64,000 nt of DNA from Alphaproteobacteria bacterium (GCA_024279135.1 JAJRRU010000036.1:1-64000); one strand, 5' to 3'; shown: positions 1 to 11,057, numbered from the stretch's first letter. A program made the numbers and translations. Notes: a model not told the origin generated them from the letters alone.

Positions 1-1
1 A

Positions 2-1198
2 ACCATAAACCTTGCAACGAATGTTACCGGGGGAACCGGGTTCGGCATCGACAACCTGACCAGCATTGAAAACGGTATCGGTGGTTCGGGCGATGATACC
101 TTTACCGGCACCAGCGGTGTCAATGTCTTTACCGGCAACGGAGGCGATGACCGGTTTGTCGGTACCGCCAGTAACGACACCCTGAGCGGTGGTAGCGGAA
201 CCGACACCGTGGATTATACCGCCGAGACCACCGATCTGACGGTTAACCTTTCCGCAGGCACGGCCAGCGGGTCGGTTATCGGCAGCGATACCATAAGCAG
301 CATGGAGATTATCCGCGCTGGCTCCGGTGACGACACCCTGACCGCCTCGCCTCGTGCGGGCAGTATCTCGGGCAATAATGGTGATGATCTGATTATCGGT
401 AACGCGGGCAACGATACCTTCGATGGCGGGGCCGGGACCGATACGTTGAGCTATGTCAACGATACCCAGGGTGTTACGGTGAGCCTGCAGGCCGGTACGG
501 CCAGCGGGACCGGTATCGGCAGTGATACCAACCAGAGCTTCGAGAACCTGACCGGGGGATCGGGTGACGATAACCTGAGCGGTAACGGCAATGCCAACGT
601 GATTAATGCCGGGGACGGAGACGATATCATCAACGGCGATAACGGGAACGATACCATCGATGGTGGCGATGGTAATGATACTGTGGATTACAGCAACTCT
701 ACCCAAGGGGTTTCCTTGAACCTCAGCACCGGGAATACGGGTGGAACCGGCTTCGGTCTCGATACCCTGAGTAATATCGAAAACCTGATTGGCGGTTCGG
801 GCAATGATACGCTCACCGGAGATGGTGTTGCCAATATCATCACCGGCGGGGCGGGCGTGGATACGCTGATCGGTAACGCTGGCTCGGATACATTCCGCTA
901 CACCGCGACAAGCCAGTCTCCCCTCACCCTCCGTGATGTTATTTCGGATTTTGATGCAAACGATGCAAATGAGGATATTTTACTGGAGGGTCTGTTAACC
1001 GGTGTCTTTTCGTTTTTGGGTGCCCATACGGTTGCCTTTAGCGGTGCAGCGGGCGGTAACAATAGTGAGGCTCGTTTCAACGATTCAAGTAAAATTCTTG
1101 AAATCGATACAAACGGTGACGCCACAGTGGATATGGAAATAACCCTGACGGGTGTATCGCTGAGTATTCTGGATGCAACGGACTTCACGGTTACTTGA
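2..1198 (+). CDS. RTX-type calcium-binding secreted protein, 3' end only
   Basis: The frame is open from the first bases of the window, so the start lies upstream. About 398 residues are visible. They contain repeated glycine- and aspartate-rich nonapeptides (GGSGDD, GNGNDT, GGAGTD), which in hemolysin-type proteins form Ca2+-binding beta-rolls outside the cell. These sit inside a longer unit of about 79 residues with the recurring core NLS.GTA.G..IGSDT..S.E near residues 80, 160 and 240. The last ~110 residues (after GSDTFRY) resemble the C-terminal domain of serralysin/RTX proteins, which carries the type I secretion signal. No catalytic domain is visible and the substrate or role is unknown. 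The gene converges on a TSUP permease gene with only 11 bases between them. Confidence 0.85.
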   Translation, partial: TINLATNVTGGTGFGIDNLTSIENGIGGSGDDTFTGTSGVNVFTGNGGDDRFVGTASNDTLSGGSGTDTVDYTAETTDLTVNLSAGTASGSVIGSDTISSMEIIRAGSGDDTLTASPRAGSISGNNGDDLIIGNAGNDTFDGGAGTDTLSYVNDTQGVTVSLQAGTASGTGIGSDTNQSFENLTGGSGDDNLSGNGNANVINAGDGDDIINGDNGNDTIDGGDGNDTVDYSNSTQGVSLNLSTGNTGGTGFGLDTLSNIENLIGGSGNDTLTGDGVANIITGGAGVDTLIGNAGSDTFRYTATSQSPLTLRDVISDFDANDANEDILLEGLLTGVFSFLGAHTVAFSGAAGGNNSEARFNDSSKILEIDTNGDATVDMEITLTGVSLSILDATDFTVT

Positions 1199-1209
1199 AT
1201 TATTAAAGC

Positions 1210-1971
1210 TTACGAGCCCAGCAGGGTGCGAGCCAGACCAAATCCCGACAGTACCATCAATAATATCAGTGTATATCGGCGGAACGAGGCCGGTGCCGTG
1301 GTGACAAATTTTCGATGTCCCAACATGTTACCCAAAAGCAGAGGCGGTATAAACACGGCTGTGCGCCACAGAACATCGTCGCTTAACAAACCTTCGGCAC
1401 CGGTAAAGGCCGTGGTGTAGATGTCCATGGCCAGGAAAAAGGCGATCATGGATGCCCGCATGGCCGCCGCCGATATTGTGCCCGTCAGCAGGAAGATGGC
1501 CACCATCAATCCGCCCATGGATGTGGCCCCGTTGACCAGTCCGCTGACCAGCCCGGCGGTGAGCATATGGCGTATACCATGGCCATCACGAACCGTAAAA
1601 TTACGCCAAATCGCGACCACCGCTGCCAGACAGATCATGTAAAGGGCTGTTCGCATACCCATTGCCGGCAGACTCGCCAGCAATTTTACGCCGAATGGCA
1701 AAGCCACGGCAGAGCCCAGGAACATCCAGCCAACCAGACGGCGGTCAATATCCTTCCAGACCTTTGGCAACAGGTGCGCGCTGGCAAAAATCTCCAGTAT
1801 CAAGGCCATAGGTACGACTTCTATCGGCTCGATCACCAGCGACAGGCTGGTGACCATCAGGGCGGAAAATCCAAAACCACTGTAGCCGCGCACAATTGCC
1901 GCCAGAAAGACCACCACGAGAGAAAACATAAATGTCGCCGGGGACAGACCGGCAATAATCAGGTCGCTCAT
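1210..1971 (-). CDS. TSUP (TauE/SafE) family membrane permease
   Basis: The 253-residue protein is almost entirely hydrophobic, with about eight predicted membrane spans and the two-half organisation usual for TauE/SafE permeases. The N-terminal half carries a GYSGFGFSALM segment and the second half GLVSGLVNGATSMGG, the two glycine-rich re-entrant motifs of the family. Members export or import small sulfur- or carbon-containing anions (sulfite, sulfoacetate, taurine breakdown products). The substrate here cannot be read from sequence and no sulfur gene is adjacent. Length matches the family. It lies downstream of the ilvC terminator and is probably transcribed separately. Confidence 0.85.
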   Translation of the reverse strand: MSDLIIAGLSPATFMFSLVVVFLAAIVRGYSGFGFSALMVTSLSLVIEPIEVVPMALILEIFASAHLLPKVWKDIDRRLVGWMFLGSAVALPFGVKLLASLPAMGMRTALYMICLAAVVAIWRNFTVRDGHGIRHMLTAGLVSGLVNGATSMGGLMVAIFLLTGTISAAAMRASMIAFFLAMDIYTTAFTGAEGLLSDDVLWRTAVFIPPLLLGNMLGHRKFVTTAPASFRRYTLILLMVLSGFGLARTLLGS

Positions 1972-1994
1972 TTATCATCCATGTTGTTATAACT

Positions 1995-2028
1995 AAAGGG
2001 CACCCGGTCAATACCGGATGCCCTTTTT
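1995..2028 (-). terminator. Rho-independent terminator after ilvC
   Basis: An 11-base stem with one mismatch (GGGCACCCGGT paired to ACCGGATGCCC, loop CAAT) is flanked by A-rich and T-rich runs on either side. It lies just after the ilvC stop codon on the minus strand and before the TSUP gene, so it likely ends the ilvI-ilvH-ilvC transcript. Confidence 0.75.
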
Positions 2029-2054
2029 AAATTATTCAAGCGCAAGCAATAAGT

Positions 2055-3660
<1,606 letters not shown>

Positions 3661-3688
3661 TTTGAAAATAAATTACCGATCCCTGATT

Positions 3689-5455
3689 CTACACCAGGAC
3701 CATGCCATCTTCCGAGACCGATTTTTCGTTGTTATCATCCGGACCCAAAAGCATATCGTTGTGGGCGGCGCCCGAGGGGATCATGGGATAGACATTTTCC
3801 AATTGATCGACACGAACGTCTACGACTACGGCTTTGTCACATTTGATCATATCGATGATCACCTTATCCAGTTCTGCCGGTGTGGTTGCCCGCATACCGA
3901 CCAGCCCAAAGGATTCCGCCAGCTTGATGAAGTCGGGCAGCGAGTCCATATAACTCTCGGAATAGCGTCCGCCATGAAGCAGGTCCTGCCATTGACGCAC
4001 CATACCCATGTATTGGTTATTGAGGATGAAGACCTTAACCGGCAAGCGGTACTGGGCGATGGTGGACAGTTCCTGAATATTCATCATGATCGAGGCTTCA
4101 CCGGCAATATCGATGCACAGGGCATCGGGGTTGGCTACTTGCGCACCCATGGCCGCTGGCATTCCGTAACCCATGGTCCCCAACCCGCCCGATGTGAGCC
4201 ACTGGTTGGGTTTGTCGAAATGAAAATGCTGGGCCGCCCACATCTGATGCTGGCCGACCTCGGTGGATATGAGCACCTGTTTGTGTTTGCGGGTCAGCTT
4301 GTAAAGCCGCTCGATGGCGTACTGGGGTTTGATCACGGTCGTGCTGGACTTGTCATAGCTGAGACTATCCTGCTTGCGCCAGCTATTGATCTGACGCCAC
4401 CATCCCTTGAGAGCACGCTGGTCGGGCTTAACCTTGTTGGCTTTGTATTTTTTGATGATATCGCCCAGCACGCTTTTGACATCACCAACAATGGGCAGGT
4501 CTACGGGCACATTCTTGTTGATGCTGGACGGGTCGATATCAATGTGAATTTTCTTGGAACCCGGCGAAAACGCATCGAGCTTGCCGGTGATCCGGTCATC
4601 AAAACGCGAGCCCACGGCAATCATCAAATCACAGTGATGCATGGCCAGATTGGCCTCGTAGGTGCCATGCATACCCAACATGCCCAAATACTGCTTGTCG
4701 CTTGCCGGATAAACACCCAGCCCCATCAGGGTCAGCGTACACGGAGCGTTCATCATTCTTGTTAACTGGATCAACAGCCTGGAGGCTTGCGGGCCGGAAT
4801 TAATAACCCCGCCACCAGCATAAATGATCGGCCTTTTGGCCGCTGCGATCATCTTTACCGCCTCTTCAATGCTAACCGGGTCCGCCTTGGTTTGCGGATT
4901 ATAGCTTATGGGTTTGATCTTTTTGGGCGAAACATACGGCCCGCTTGCCATGGCGACATCCTTGGGCAAATCGATCAGAACCGGGCCGGGACGTCCCGAA
5001 CGCGCAACGTAAAATGCCTCATGGAATATACGGGCCAGATCGTTGACATCCTTGACCAGATAGTTGTGTTTGGTGCACGCACGGGTAATGCCAATGGTAT
5101 CGCATTCCTGAAAGGCATCATTACCGATCAGGTGGGTGGGAACCTGTCCGGAAATACAAACCAGTGGAATGGAATCCATCATGGCATCGGCCAGGCCCGT
5201 CACCGCATTGGTCGCACCGGGACCAGAGGTTACCAGGACCACACCGACTTTGCCGGTGGTCCGCGCATAACCTTCGGCTGCGTGCACCGCCCCGCCTTCC
5301 TGACGGACCAGAATATGGCGAATGCTGTTCTGGTTGAACATGGCATCATAAAGCGGCAATACGGCCCCACCGGGATATCCGAAAATATGCTCAACACCCT
5401 GATCAATCAGGGCTTTCATCATAATTTCCGCACCGGTCAAAATCTTTTGACTCAT
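3689..5455 (-). CDS. ilvI: Acetolactate synthase large (catalytic) subunit
   Basis: This ThDP-dependent enzyme condenses two pyruvates to acetolactate, or pyruvate with 2-ketobutyrate, the first common step of branched-chain amino acid synthesis. The 588-residue protein has the N-terminal Pyr domain with the catalytic glutamate in ILVRQEGGAVHAAEGYAR, the central FAD-type domain, and the C-terminal PP domain with the Mg/ThDP motif GEASIMMNIQELSTIAQYRLPVK...NNQ. In that motif the usual GDG/GDA is written GEA. It is the first gene of the ilvI-ilvH-ilvC operon. The ilvI/ilvB symbol choice is conventional. No leader-peptide attenuator rich in Val/Ile/Leu codons was found in the 124 bases upstream. 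Confidence 0.96.
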   Translation of the reverse strand: MSQKILTGAEIMMKALIDQGVEHIFGYPGGAVLPLYDAMFNQNSIRHILVRQEGGAVHAAEGYARTTGKVGVVLVTSGPGATNAVTGLADAMMDSIPLVCISGQVPTHLIGNDAFQECDTIGITRACTKHNYLVKDVNDLARIFHEAFYVARSGRPGPVLIDLPKDVAMASGPYVSPKKIKPISYNPQTKADPVSIEEAVKMIAAAKRPIIYAGGGVINSGPQASRLLIQLTRMMNAPCTLTLMGLGVYPASDKQYLGMLGMHGTYEANLAMHHCDLMIAVGSRFDDRITGKLDAFSPGSKKIHIDIDPSSINKNVPVDLPIVGDVKSVLGDIIKKYKANKVKPDQRALKGWWRQINSWRKQDSLSYDKSSTTVIKPQYAIERLYKLTRKHKQVLISTEVGQHQMWAAQHFHFDKPNQWLTSGGLGTMGYGMPAAMGAQVANPDALCIDIAGEASIMMNIQELSTIAQYRLPVKVFILNNQYMGMVRQWQDLLHGGRYSESYMDSLPDFIKLAESFGLVGMRATTPAELDKVIIDMIKCDKAVVVDVRVDQLENVYPMIPSGAAHNDMLLGPDDNNEKSVSEDGMVLV

Positions 5456-5579
5456 AACTAACTCTTTTCCGCATCATCATCAAAATTAACATGAAATAAC
5501 GGCCAGCACACAGGATAATACGCAAGTTATTTCACCAGGTGCTGCCCGCGAAGGCTGGAAACCTAATCGCTCGAAGCCG

Positions 5580-6527
5580 TCAGGTCAACACAAACTGACG
5601 AATAAATGAAAAGATTTCAGGCTTCAGGCTTTCCGAATATTGCGCATCCAGGGTTTTAGCCTCCGGCATCTGGTTTCGAAACCATGTGAGCTGTCTTTTG
5701 GCGTAATTCCGGCTGATTTTCTGGGACCGGGTAATGGCCTCCGGCAATGAGATTTCATGGTTTAAATACGCCATCAGTTCACGCACCCCAACGGCTTTCA
5801 TCACTGGCAAGGCCGGATCTAGTCCAAGCTCTGCAAGGCGGCGGACCTCATCAAGGGCACCATCACCCAACATGGCTTCAAACCGCCCATTAATGGTACG
5901 GTATAGTAGCTCGCGCGGCGGCTGCACGATCAGGGGATGGAACCGCATATGAGCCGGCACGCCTGCGTTGCCTTCTTTTATCCACGCCGATAAAGCCCGC
6001 CCGGTGGAATGATAAACCTCCAGTGCCCGACACAGACGTTGGCCATCGCCGGGTGATATGCGTGCGGCTGTGTGCGCATCAACAGTTACCAGTTCACGGT
6101 GCAGGGCCTCGCCACCCTCGGCCTTCAAGCGGCGGGCCATTTCGTCGCGGATTTCCTGCTCGATTTCGGGTATTTGAGCCAGACCATGGGTTAGTGCGCG
6201 GAAATACAGCCCCGTGCCGCCGGTTACAATGGGCAGTTTGCCGTCACTCTGGACGGCCTCGATTTCACTGACGACGCGCTGCTGCCATAACCCCACCGAC
6301 CAGTTCTGGGTCGCCGAAATGACACCATAGAGCCGGTGAGGAACCCGGTTTTCATCCTCACTGGAAGGGCGCGCCGTGATGATACGCAGCTCTGCATAGA
6401 CCTGCATACTATCGGCATTGATGATCACACCGTCAAATGTTTCGGCCAGATCCATAGCCAGCTTTGATTTGCCGCTGGCCGTTGGCCCGGCCACCAGTAC
6501 CACCGGATTGGTTTTAGAAATGTTCAT
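5580..6527 (-). CDS. miaA: tRNA dimethylallyltransferase
   Basis: MiaA transfers a dimethylallyl group to N6 of A37 in tRNAs that read UNN codons. The 315-residue protein has a P-loop at residues ~13-20 (AGPTASGKS), the substrate-loop INADSMQVY, the TGGTGLYFRAL motif, and the DGQRLCRALEV segment followed by the C-terminal KAVGVREL and RQLTWFRNQ helices. Length matches the family. It lies 124 bases upstream of ilvI on the same strand, an arrangement common in alphaproteobacteria. Confidence 0.96.
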   Translation of the reverse strand: MNISKTNPVVLVAGPTASGKSKLAMDLAETFDGVIINADSMQVYAELRIITARPSSEDENRVPHRLYGVISATQNWSVGLWQQRVVSEIEAVQSDGKLPIVTGGTGLYFRALTHGLAQIPEIEQEIRDEMARRLKAEGGEALHRELVTVDAHTAARISPGDGQRLCRALEVYHSTGRALSAWIKEGNAGVPAHMRFHPLIVQPPRELLYRTINGRFEAMLGDGALDEVRRLAELGLDPALPVMKAVGVRELMAYLNHEISLPEAITRSQKISRNYAKRQLTWFRNQMPEAKTLDAQYSESLKPEIFSFIRQFVLT

Positions 6528-6624
6528 TAACTAGCCTGTAGCGGTATTTTGAAAAGTTTGCTTTGCGCGATCCGTCACAAAGCGATAAAACTAGATCAAC
6601 ACGACATTAACAAGGGGGTGATTT

Positions 6625-7992
6625 ATGAGCGATACAGTAAAATATCTATTGCCGGAAGACCGAATTCCAAAAAACTGGTATAACATTGTCGCCGATCTGC
6701 CCGAGCCACCGGCTCCCATCTTGCATCCCGGTACGGGCCAGCCTGTTGGTCCCGACGATCTGGCCCCGCTGTTTCCCACCGAATTGATCATGCAGGAAGT
6801 GTGCGCTGATCGGGAGGTCGAAATTCCAGATCCGGTGCGCGATGTCTATAAAATGTGGCGCCCTGCCCCGTTATTCCGCGCCCGCCGTCTGGAAGCCGCC
6901 CTCGATACCCCGGCGAAAATTTATTACAAATATGAAGGCGTCAGCCCGTCGGGCAGTCACAAACCCAATACATCGGTTCCGCAAGCTTTCTATAACAAAG
7001 AAGAAGGCACCAAGCGTCTGAGCACGGAAACCGGTGCCGGGCAATGGGGCTCGTCACTGGCTTTTGCCGGTAACCTGTTTGGCTTGCAGGTCGATGTGTT
7101 TATGGTGAAAATCAGTTATCAGCAAAAACCCTATCGACGGGCCTTGATGGAATCTTTCGGTGCGCGGTGTGTTGCCAGCCCGAGCAATGAGACCGATTCT
7201 GGTCGTCACGTGTTATCCGAGCACCCGGATTCAAACGGCAGCCTCGGCATCGCTATTTCTGAAGCCGTGGAAGTCGCCGCCAAGAACGATGATACCAAAT
7301 ATGCTCTGGGCAGTGTGCTGAACCACGTTCTGTTGCACCAGAGCGTGATCGGTCTGGAAGCCATGGAACAGATGGAGATTGCCGGTGACCACCCCGATAT
7401 CGTCATTGGCTGTGCCGGTGGCGGCAGCAATTTTGCAGGACTGGCATTTCCGTTTCTGGGCCGTCAGCTACGCGAAGGCGGCAACACCCGGTTTATCGCC
7501 GTTGAACCGGCTGCCTGTCCGACCATGACACGCGGCACATTCGCTTATGATTTTGGTGATACCGAACACCTGACACCCCTGGTCAAGATGCACACCCTGG
7601 GTTCGACCTTCGTGCCGGAAGGCATCCATGCCGGTGGCCTGCGTTATCATGGCATGTCACCTCTGGTCAGCCACGTTTATGATCTGGGGCTGATCGAGGC
7701 GCGGGCCTATCACCAGATTGAATGTTTCAAGGCCGGACTGACATTTGCCCGCAGTGAAGGCATTATCCCTGCCCCCGAAGCGACCCACGCGATCCGTGCC
7801 GCCCTGGCCGAGGCCGAAGCCTGCAAGGTAAGCGGTGAGAGCAAGACAATCTTGTTTAATCTCTCGGGTCATGGCCATTTTGACATGCAGGCCTATACGG
7901 ATTTCCTGGGCGACAAGCTGGAAGATCATGCCCACAACGAAGCCGATCTCAAACAAGCCCTGGGTGGCTTGCCCGATGTTGCGGCTGAGTAA
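6625..7992 (+). CDS. TrpB2-type tryptophan synthase beta-like PLP enzyme
   Basis: The 455-residue protein matches the TrpB2 subfamily: an N-terminal extension (YLLPEDRIPKNWYNI), the PLP lysine in YEGVSPSGSHKPNTS, the substrate loop TETGAGQWGSS (TrpB1 has ETGAGQHG), and the phosphate-binding GCAGGGSNFAGL. TrpB enzymes join indole and serine to make tryptophan. TrpB2 proteins usually do not form the tight TrpA complex, and their in vivo role is debated. No trpA or other trp gene is adjacent. A clear AGGGGGTG ribosome binding site precedes the ATG. The next gene, a DUF1015 protein, begins 6 bases after the stop, so the two are probably co-transcribed. Confidence 0.92.
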   Translation: MSDTVKYLLPEDRIPKNWYNIVADLPEPPAPILHPGTGQPVGPDDLAPLFPTELIMQEVCADREVEIPDPVRDVYKMWRPAPLFRARRLEAALDTPAKIYYKYEGVSPSGSHKPNTSVPQAFYNKEEGTKRLSTETGAGQWGSSLAFAGNLFGLQVDVFMVKISYQQKPYRRALMESFGARCVASPSNETDSGRHVLSEHPDSNGSLGIAISEAVEVAAKNDDTKYALGSVLNHVLLHQSVIGLEAMEQMEIAGDHPDIVIGCAGGGSNFAGLAFPFLGRQLREGGNTRFIAVEPAACPTMTRGTFAYDFGDTEHLTPLVKMHTLGSTFVPEGIHAGGLRYHGMSPLVSHVYDLGLIEARAYHQIECFKAGLTFARSEGIIPAPEATHAIRAALAEAEACKVSGESKTILFNLSGHGHFDMQAYTDFLGDKLEDHAHNEADLKQALGGLPDVAAE

Positions 7993-7998
7993 GCGATT

Positions 7999-9228
7999 AT
8001 GAACCAGCCAACACAGATCATCCGCCCCTTTGCGGCATTGCGCCCGGCACCACAGTATGCAGATGATGTCATCGCCCCACCCTATGATGTTCTCAATACG
8101 GCTGAGGCGAAGGTTTTGGCGAGCGGTCGCCCGTGGAGCTTTCTGCACGTCTCCAAACCGGAAATAGACCTGGCCGAGGCCATCAGCCCCTACGATCCGG
8201 CGGTTTATGCCAAAGGTGAGGCAAACCTCGCGGCCATGGTCGACGGCGGTATCCTGGTGCGCGACAGCAAACCTTGTTATTACCTTTACCAACTGGTGAT
8301 GGGCGAGCATGTCCAGACGGGTTTTGTGGCCGCCGGATCGATTAAAGCCTATGAAGCCGGTCGCATCCGCCGCCACGAGTTTACCCGGCCCGATAAGGAA
8401 GATGACCGGGTCAGCCAGATCAAAGCGCTGAACGCCCAGACCGGCCCGGTCATGGTAACCCACCGGGCAAATACCACCTTGAGCCAGATCAGCCATAAAG
8501 TTAGCACTGAAACCCCCGATTACCGTGTTACGGCCCATGATGGGGTGGAACATACCTTCTGGGTCATCGATGACCCGGAAACGATCACCTCGATCAGCCA
8601 TACCTTTGAAGCCATGCAGGCCATTTATATTGCCGATGGTCATCACCGGTCGGCTGCCGCTTCACGGGTTGCCCAACAACGCGGCGGAGGATCAGAAAAC
8701 GATGATTTCCTGATCGTTTCCTTCCCCCATGATCAGGTCCGTATACTGGATTATAATCGGGTGGTTAAAGACCTTAACGGCTTGTCTGCGGAAGAATTTC
8801 TCAACCGCATTGCTAGTGATTTTCGGGTCAGCGCCCGTGATGAACCTGTGCGCCCCGCTGCGCCACGAAGCTTTGGCATGTATCTGGATAGCCAGTGGTA
8901 CGAACTGGAACTGCGCGAAAAAGCACCGCAAAACGATCCTGTGGCCGCCCTGGATATCAGCCTGCTGAGTGATCGGTTATTAAGCCCAGTACTGGCTATC
9001 GGTGACCCCAGAGTGGATAAACGGATCGATTTCATCGGTGGTATCCGGGGACTGGAAGAATTGCAGCGCCGGGTCGATAAGGGGCAGATGGCTGTGGCTT
9101 TCTCGCTGTATCCCACATCGCTGGATGATTTAATGTCTGTGGCTGATGCCGGTGAGGTTATGCCGCCCAAGTCCACCTGGTTCGAGCCCAAACTGGCCGA
9201 CGGCATGGTGTCACTGGTATTGGATTAA
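7999..9228 (+). CDS. DUF1015 family protein
   Basis: The 409-residue protein carries the DUF1015 hallmarks: the opening IIRPFAALRPAPQYADDVIAPPYDVL, the middle RHEFTRPDKEDDRVSQIKALNAQTGPVM, the strongly conserved YIADGHHRSAAASRV around residue 215, and a C-terminal MPPKSTWFEPKLADGM. The family is widespread in bacteria and often sits near serine metabolism genes. Its biochemical activity is not settled, although the DGHHR motif looks like an active or ligand-binding site. It is coupled to a TrpB2-type enzyme (which uses serine), consistent with a serine-linked role, but that is inference. Confidence 0.88.
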   Translation: MNQPTQIIRPFAALRPAPQYADDVIAPPYDVLNTAEAKVLASGRPWSFLHVSKPEIDLAEAISPYDPAVYAKGEANLAAMVDGGILVRDSKPCYYLYQLVMGEHVQTGFVAAGSIKAYEAGRIRRHEFTRPDKEDDRVSQIKALNAQTGPVMVTHRANTTLSQISHKVSTETPDYRVTAHDGVEHTFWVIDDPETITSISHTFEAMQAIYIADGHHRSAAASRVAQQRGGGSENDDFLIVSFPHDQVRILDYNRVVKDLNGLSAEEFLNRIASDFRVSARDEPVRPAAPRSFGMYLDSQWYELELREKAPQNDPVAALDISLLSDRLLSPVLAIGDPRVDKRIDFIGGIRGLEELQRRVDKGQMAVAFSLYPTSLDDLMSVADAGEVMPPKSTWFEPKLADGMVSLVLD

Positions 9229-9231
9229 ACG

Positions 9232-9264
9232 ATTGCTGGCGACGCACGAGGCATCGCCAGCAAT
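9232..9264. terminator. Hairpin between convergent genes
   Basis: A perfect 11-base inverted repeat (ATTGCTGGCGA paired with TCGCCAGCAAT, 11-base loop) sits 3 bases after the DUF1015 stop and 28 bases before the end of degP. It is placed like a bidirectional terminator, but no long T-run follows on either strand, so termination strength is uncertain. Confidence 0.5.
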
Positions 9265-9291
9265 TATCCAATTATCCAATGAGGTTTGAGC

Positions 9292-10776
9292 CTATTCCTC
9301 CTTAGTGATGTTCAGCCCCACGTATCGCAGTCCCGCCTGGGCTTCAACCAGCAACAGGATTGATTTACGGCCTGCTTTGCGGGCTTCTTTGATCCGGGTC
9401 AGGATTTCAGAGGGTTTGTTGATCTCCTTTTTACTGACCTCGACTATCAGATCGCCTGGTCGCATTCCTTTCTCGGCGGCATTTCCGCCATTCTCTACGG
9501 CAACAACGATCACGCCATGAGAATCTTCGGCCAGATCGAACCGTTCGCGCACTTCGTCGTTAATTGCGGCTACCGACATGCCCAGGGCATCGATATCCAC
9601 GACTTTTGATGAGCCATTGGACTCGTTCTCTTCGCGGGCCGCAGCGATTTGTTCATCGTCCAGTTGTCCGACGCTTACCCGCAGGGTGATTTTCTCACCA
9701 TCGCGCCAGACGATAACGTCAACTTCGCGCCCGACTTCTGTTTCCGCGACGATCTTTGGCAAGCGGCGCATTTTCGAAACCGGTACATCGTTGAATTCAA
9801 GAATAACATCGCCGGGTTTAATCTTGGCTTCTTCTGCTGGGCCGCCTTCCATCACATTGGCGACCAGGGCACCGACCGGTTCTTCCAGACCCAGGGTTTC
9901 AGCAATTTCCTCGCTGACGGCCTGAATATGGACACCAAGCCAACCACGTTTAACCTCGCCATGTTTGATTAACTGGTCGATAACCGTGCTCACCGCATTG
10001 GACGGAATGGAGAAACCAATACCCACACTGCCGCCCGATGGTGACAGAATTGCCGTATTCACACCGATCACTTCGCCATCCATATTAAACATCGGTCCAC
10101 CGGAGTTGCCCCGGTTGATAGAGGCATCGGTCTGGATAAAGTCGTCATAGGGTCCGGAATTGATATCACGCCCTCGGGCGGAAATAATCCCGGCAGTCAG
10201 GGTGCCGCCAAGTCCGAAGGGGTTGCCGATAGCCACTACCCAGTCGCCCACACGCGATTTGTCTGAATTACCGAATATGGAAAATTTAAGCTTGTCCTCG
10301 ACATCGATTTTCAACACCGCCAGATCGCTTTTGGGGTCACGCCCGATCAGTTCGGCTTCGACCTGGGTATTGTCATGCAAGGTGACAAATATTTCGTCGG
10401 CACCCTCAATTACGTGATTGTTGGTCACGACATAACCATCGTCTGAAACGATAAATCCGGAACCAAGCGAAGTTGCCCGCCTGCTGGAATTGGGTTGGTT
10501 GCGGTTAAAGAAGTCCTTGAAGAAATCCTCGAACGGTGATCCGGGGGGCAGTTGCGGGATATTGGGATGTTCTTTGTTCTCAATAATCGTAGTTGAAGAG
10601 ATGTTCACTACCAGCGGCAGCAGTTCTTCCGCCAGATCGGCGAAGCTTTCCGGAGCCGAGCGGGCCTGGGCCAGACTTGCCTGGAATATCAGTGTGATTG
10701 TCGCAAGTGCGGCAAATGCAATTGTCAGATAATAACGGTTTGTTTTAAATTCATTGGTTGCTGCAACGCGGTTCAC
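9292..10776 (-). CDS. degP: Periplasmic serine protease DegP/MucD (HtrA family)
   Basis: HtrA proteases degrade or refold damaged proteins in the periplasm. The 494-residue protein has a signal peptide (hydrophobic residues ~15-38 ending QAS-LAQA-R) and a trypsin-like domain with the triad H121 (TNNHVIEG), D151 (KSDLAVLKI) and S225 (NRGNSGGPM). Two PDZ domains follow (~285-375 and ~395-490). The stretch before H121 is rich in Asn/Pro (NRNQPNSSRR), the regulatory LA-loop region. It is the last gene of hflK-hflC-DUF2065-degP, a set joining membrane and periplasmic quality control in many proteobacteria. Confidence 0.95.
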   Translation of the reverse strand: MNRVAATNEFKTNRYYLTIAFAALATITLIFQASLAQARSAPESFADLAEELLPLVVNISSTTIIENKEHPNIPQLPPGSPFEDFFKDFFNRNQPNSSRRATSLGSGFIVSDDGYVVTNNHVIEGADEIFVTLHDNTQVEAELIGRDPKSDLAVLKIDVEDKLKFSIFGNSDKSRVGDWVVAIGNPFGLGGTLTAGIISARGRDINSGPYDDFIQTDASINRGNSGGPMFNMDGEVIGVNTAILSPSGGSVGIGFSIPSNAVSTVIDQLIKHGEVKRGWLGVHIQAVSEEIAETLGLEEPVGALVANVMEGGPAEEAKIKPGDVILEFNDVPVSKMRRLPKIVAETEVGREVDVIVWRDGEKITLRVSVGQLDDEQIAAAREENESNGSSKVVDIDALGMSVAAINDEVRERFDLAEDSHGVIVVAVENGGNAAEKGMRPGDLIVEVSKKEINKPSEILTRIKEARKAGRKSILLLVEAQAGLRYVGLNITKEE

Positions 10777-10865
10777 TATAAATCTCCTTGATAATGATCA
10801 GATATAACACTCACTATTGTGTATATTGCGCTTGAATGTGGTGGAACTATGGCATTGTAATATTA

Positions 10866-11057
10866 TTACCAGCTTCCGCGTATCAACCACACCAGTAACA
10901 CCCCCGTACCTGCCGCAACCAGCCCGGTTCGGCGAAGGTATCCTGACGGCTGGGCTATCATGCGTACCATGAAGCCCTTCATGGCATCGGGAAAGAGGGC
11001 ATAAGCAATGCCCTCAATCGCGATAGCCAATCCTAAAGCCGTCAGAATATCCGTCAT
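10866..11057 (-). CDS. DUF2065 small membrane protein
   Basis: The 63-residue protein has a membrane helix at each end (ILTALGLAIAIEGIAYALF and TGLVAAGTGVLLVWLI) and the central family motif FPDAMKGFMVRMI. It fits DUF2065 (YjeT-like), regularly encoded next to hflC. It begins 5 bases after the hflC stop, so it is translated from the same message. Function unknown, presumably linked to the HflKC complex or FtsH. Confidence 0.85.
   Translation of the reverse strand: MTDILTALGLAIAIEGIAYALFPDAMKGFMVRMIAQPSGYLRRTGLVAAGTGVLLVWLIRGSW

Noticed and set aside
2-900. RTX repeats considered as a CRISPR-like or satellite array
   Set aside because: The repeats are in frame, code for Ca2+-binding nonapeptides and lack uniform spacers.
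5456-5579. Branched-chain amino acid attenuator before ilvI
   Set aside because: No short ORF rich in Leu, Val or Ile codons and no terminator/antiterminator pair was visible.
7657-8646. 329-residue minus-strand frame across the TrpB2 and DUF1015 genes
   Set aside because: It spans two clear family proteins on the plus strand and has no family motif.
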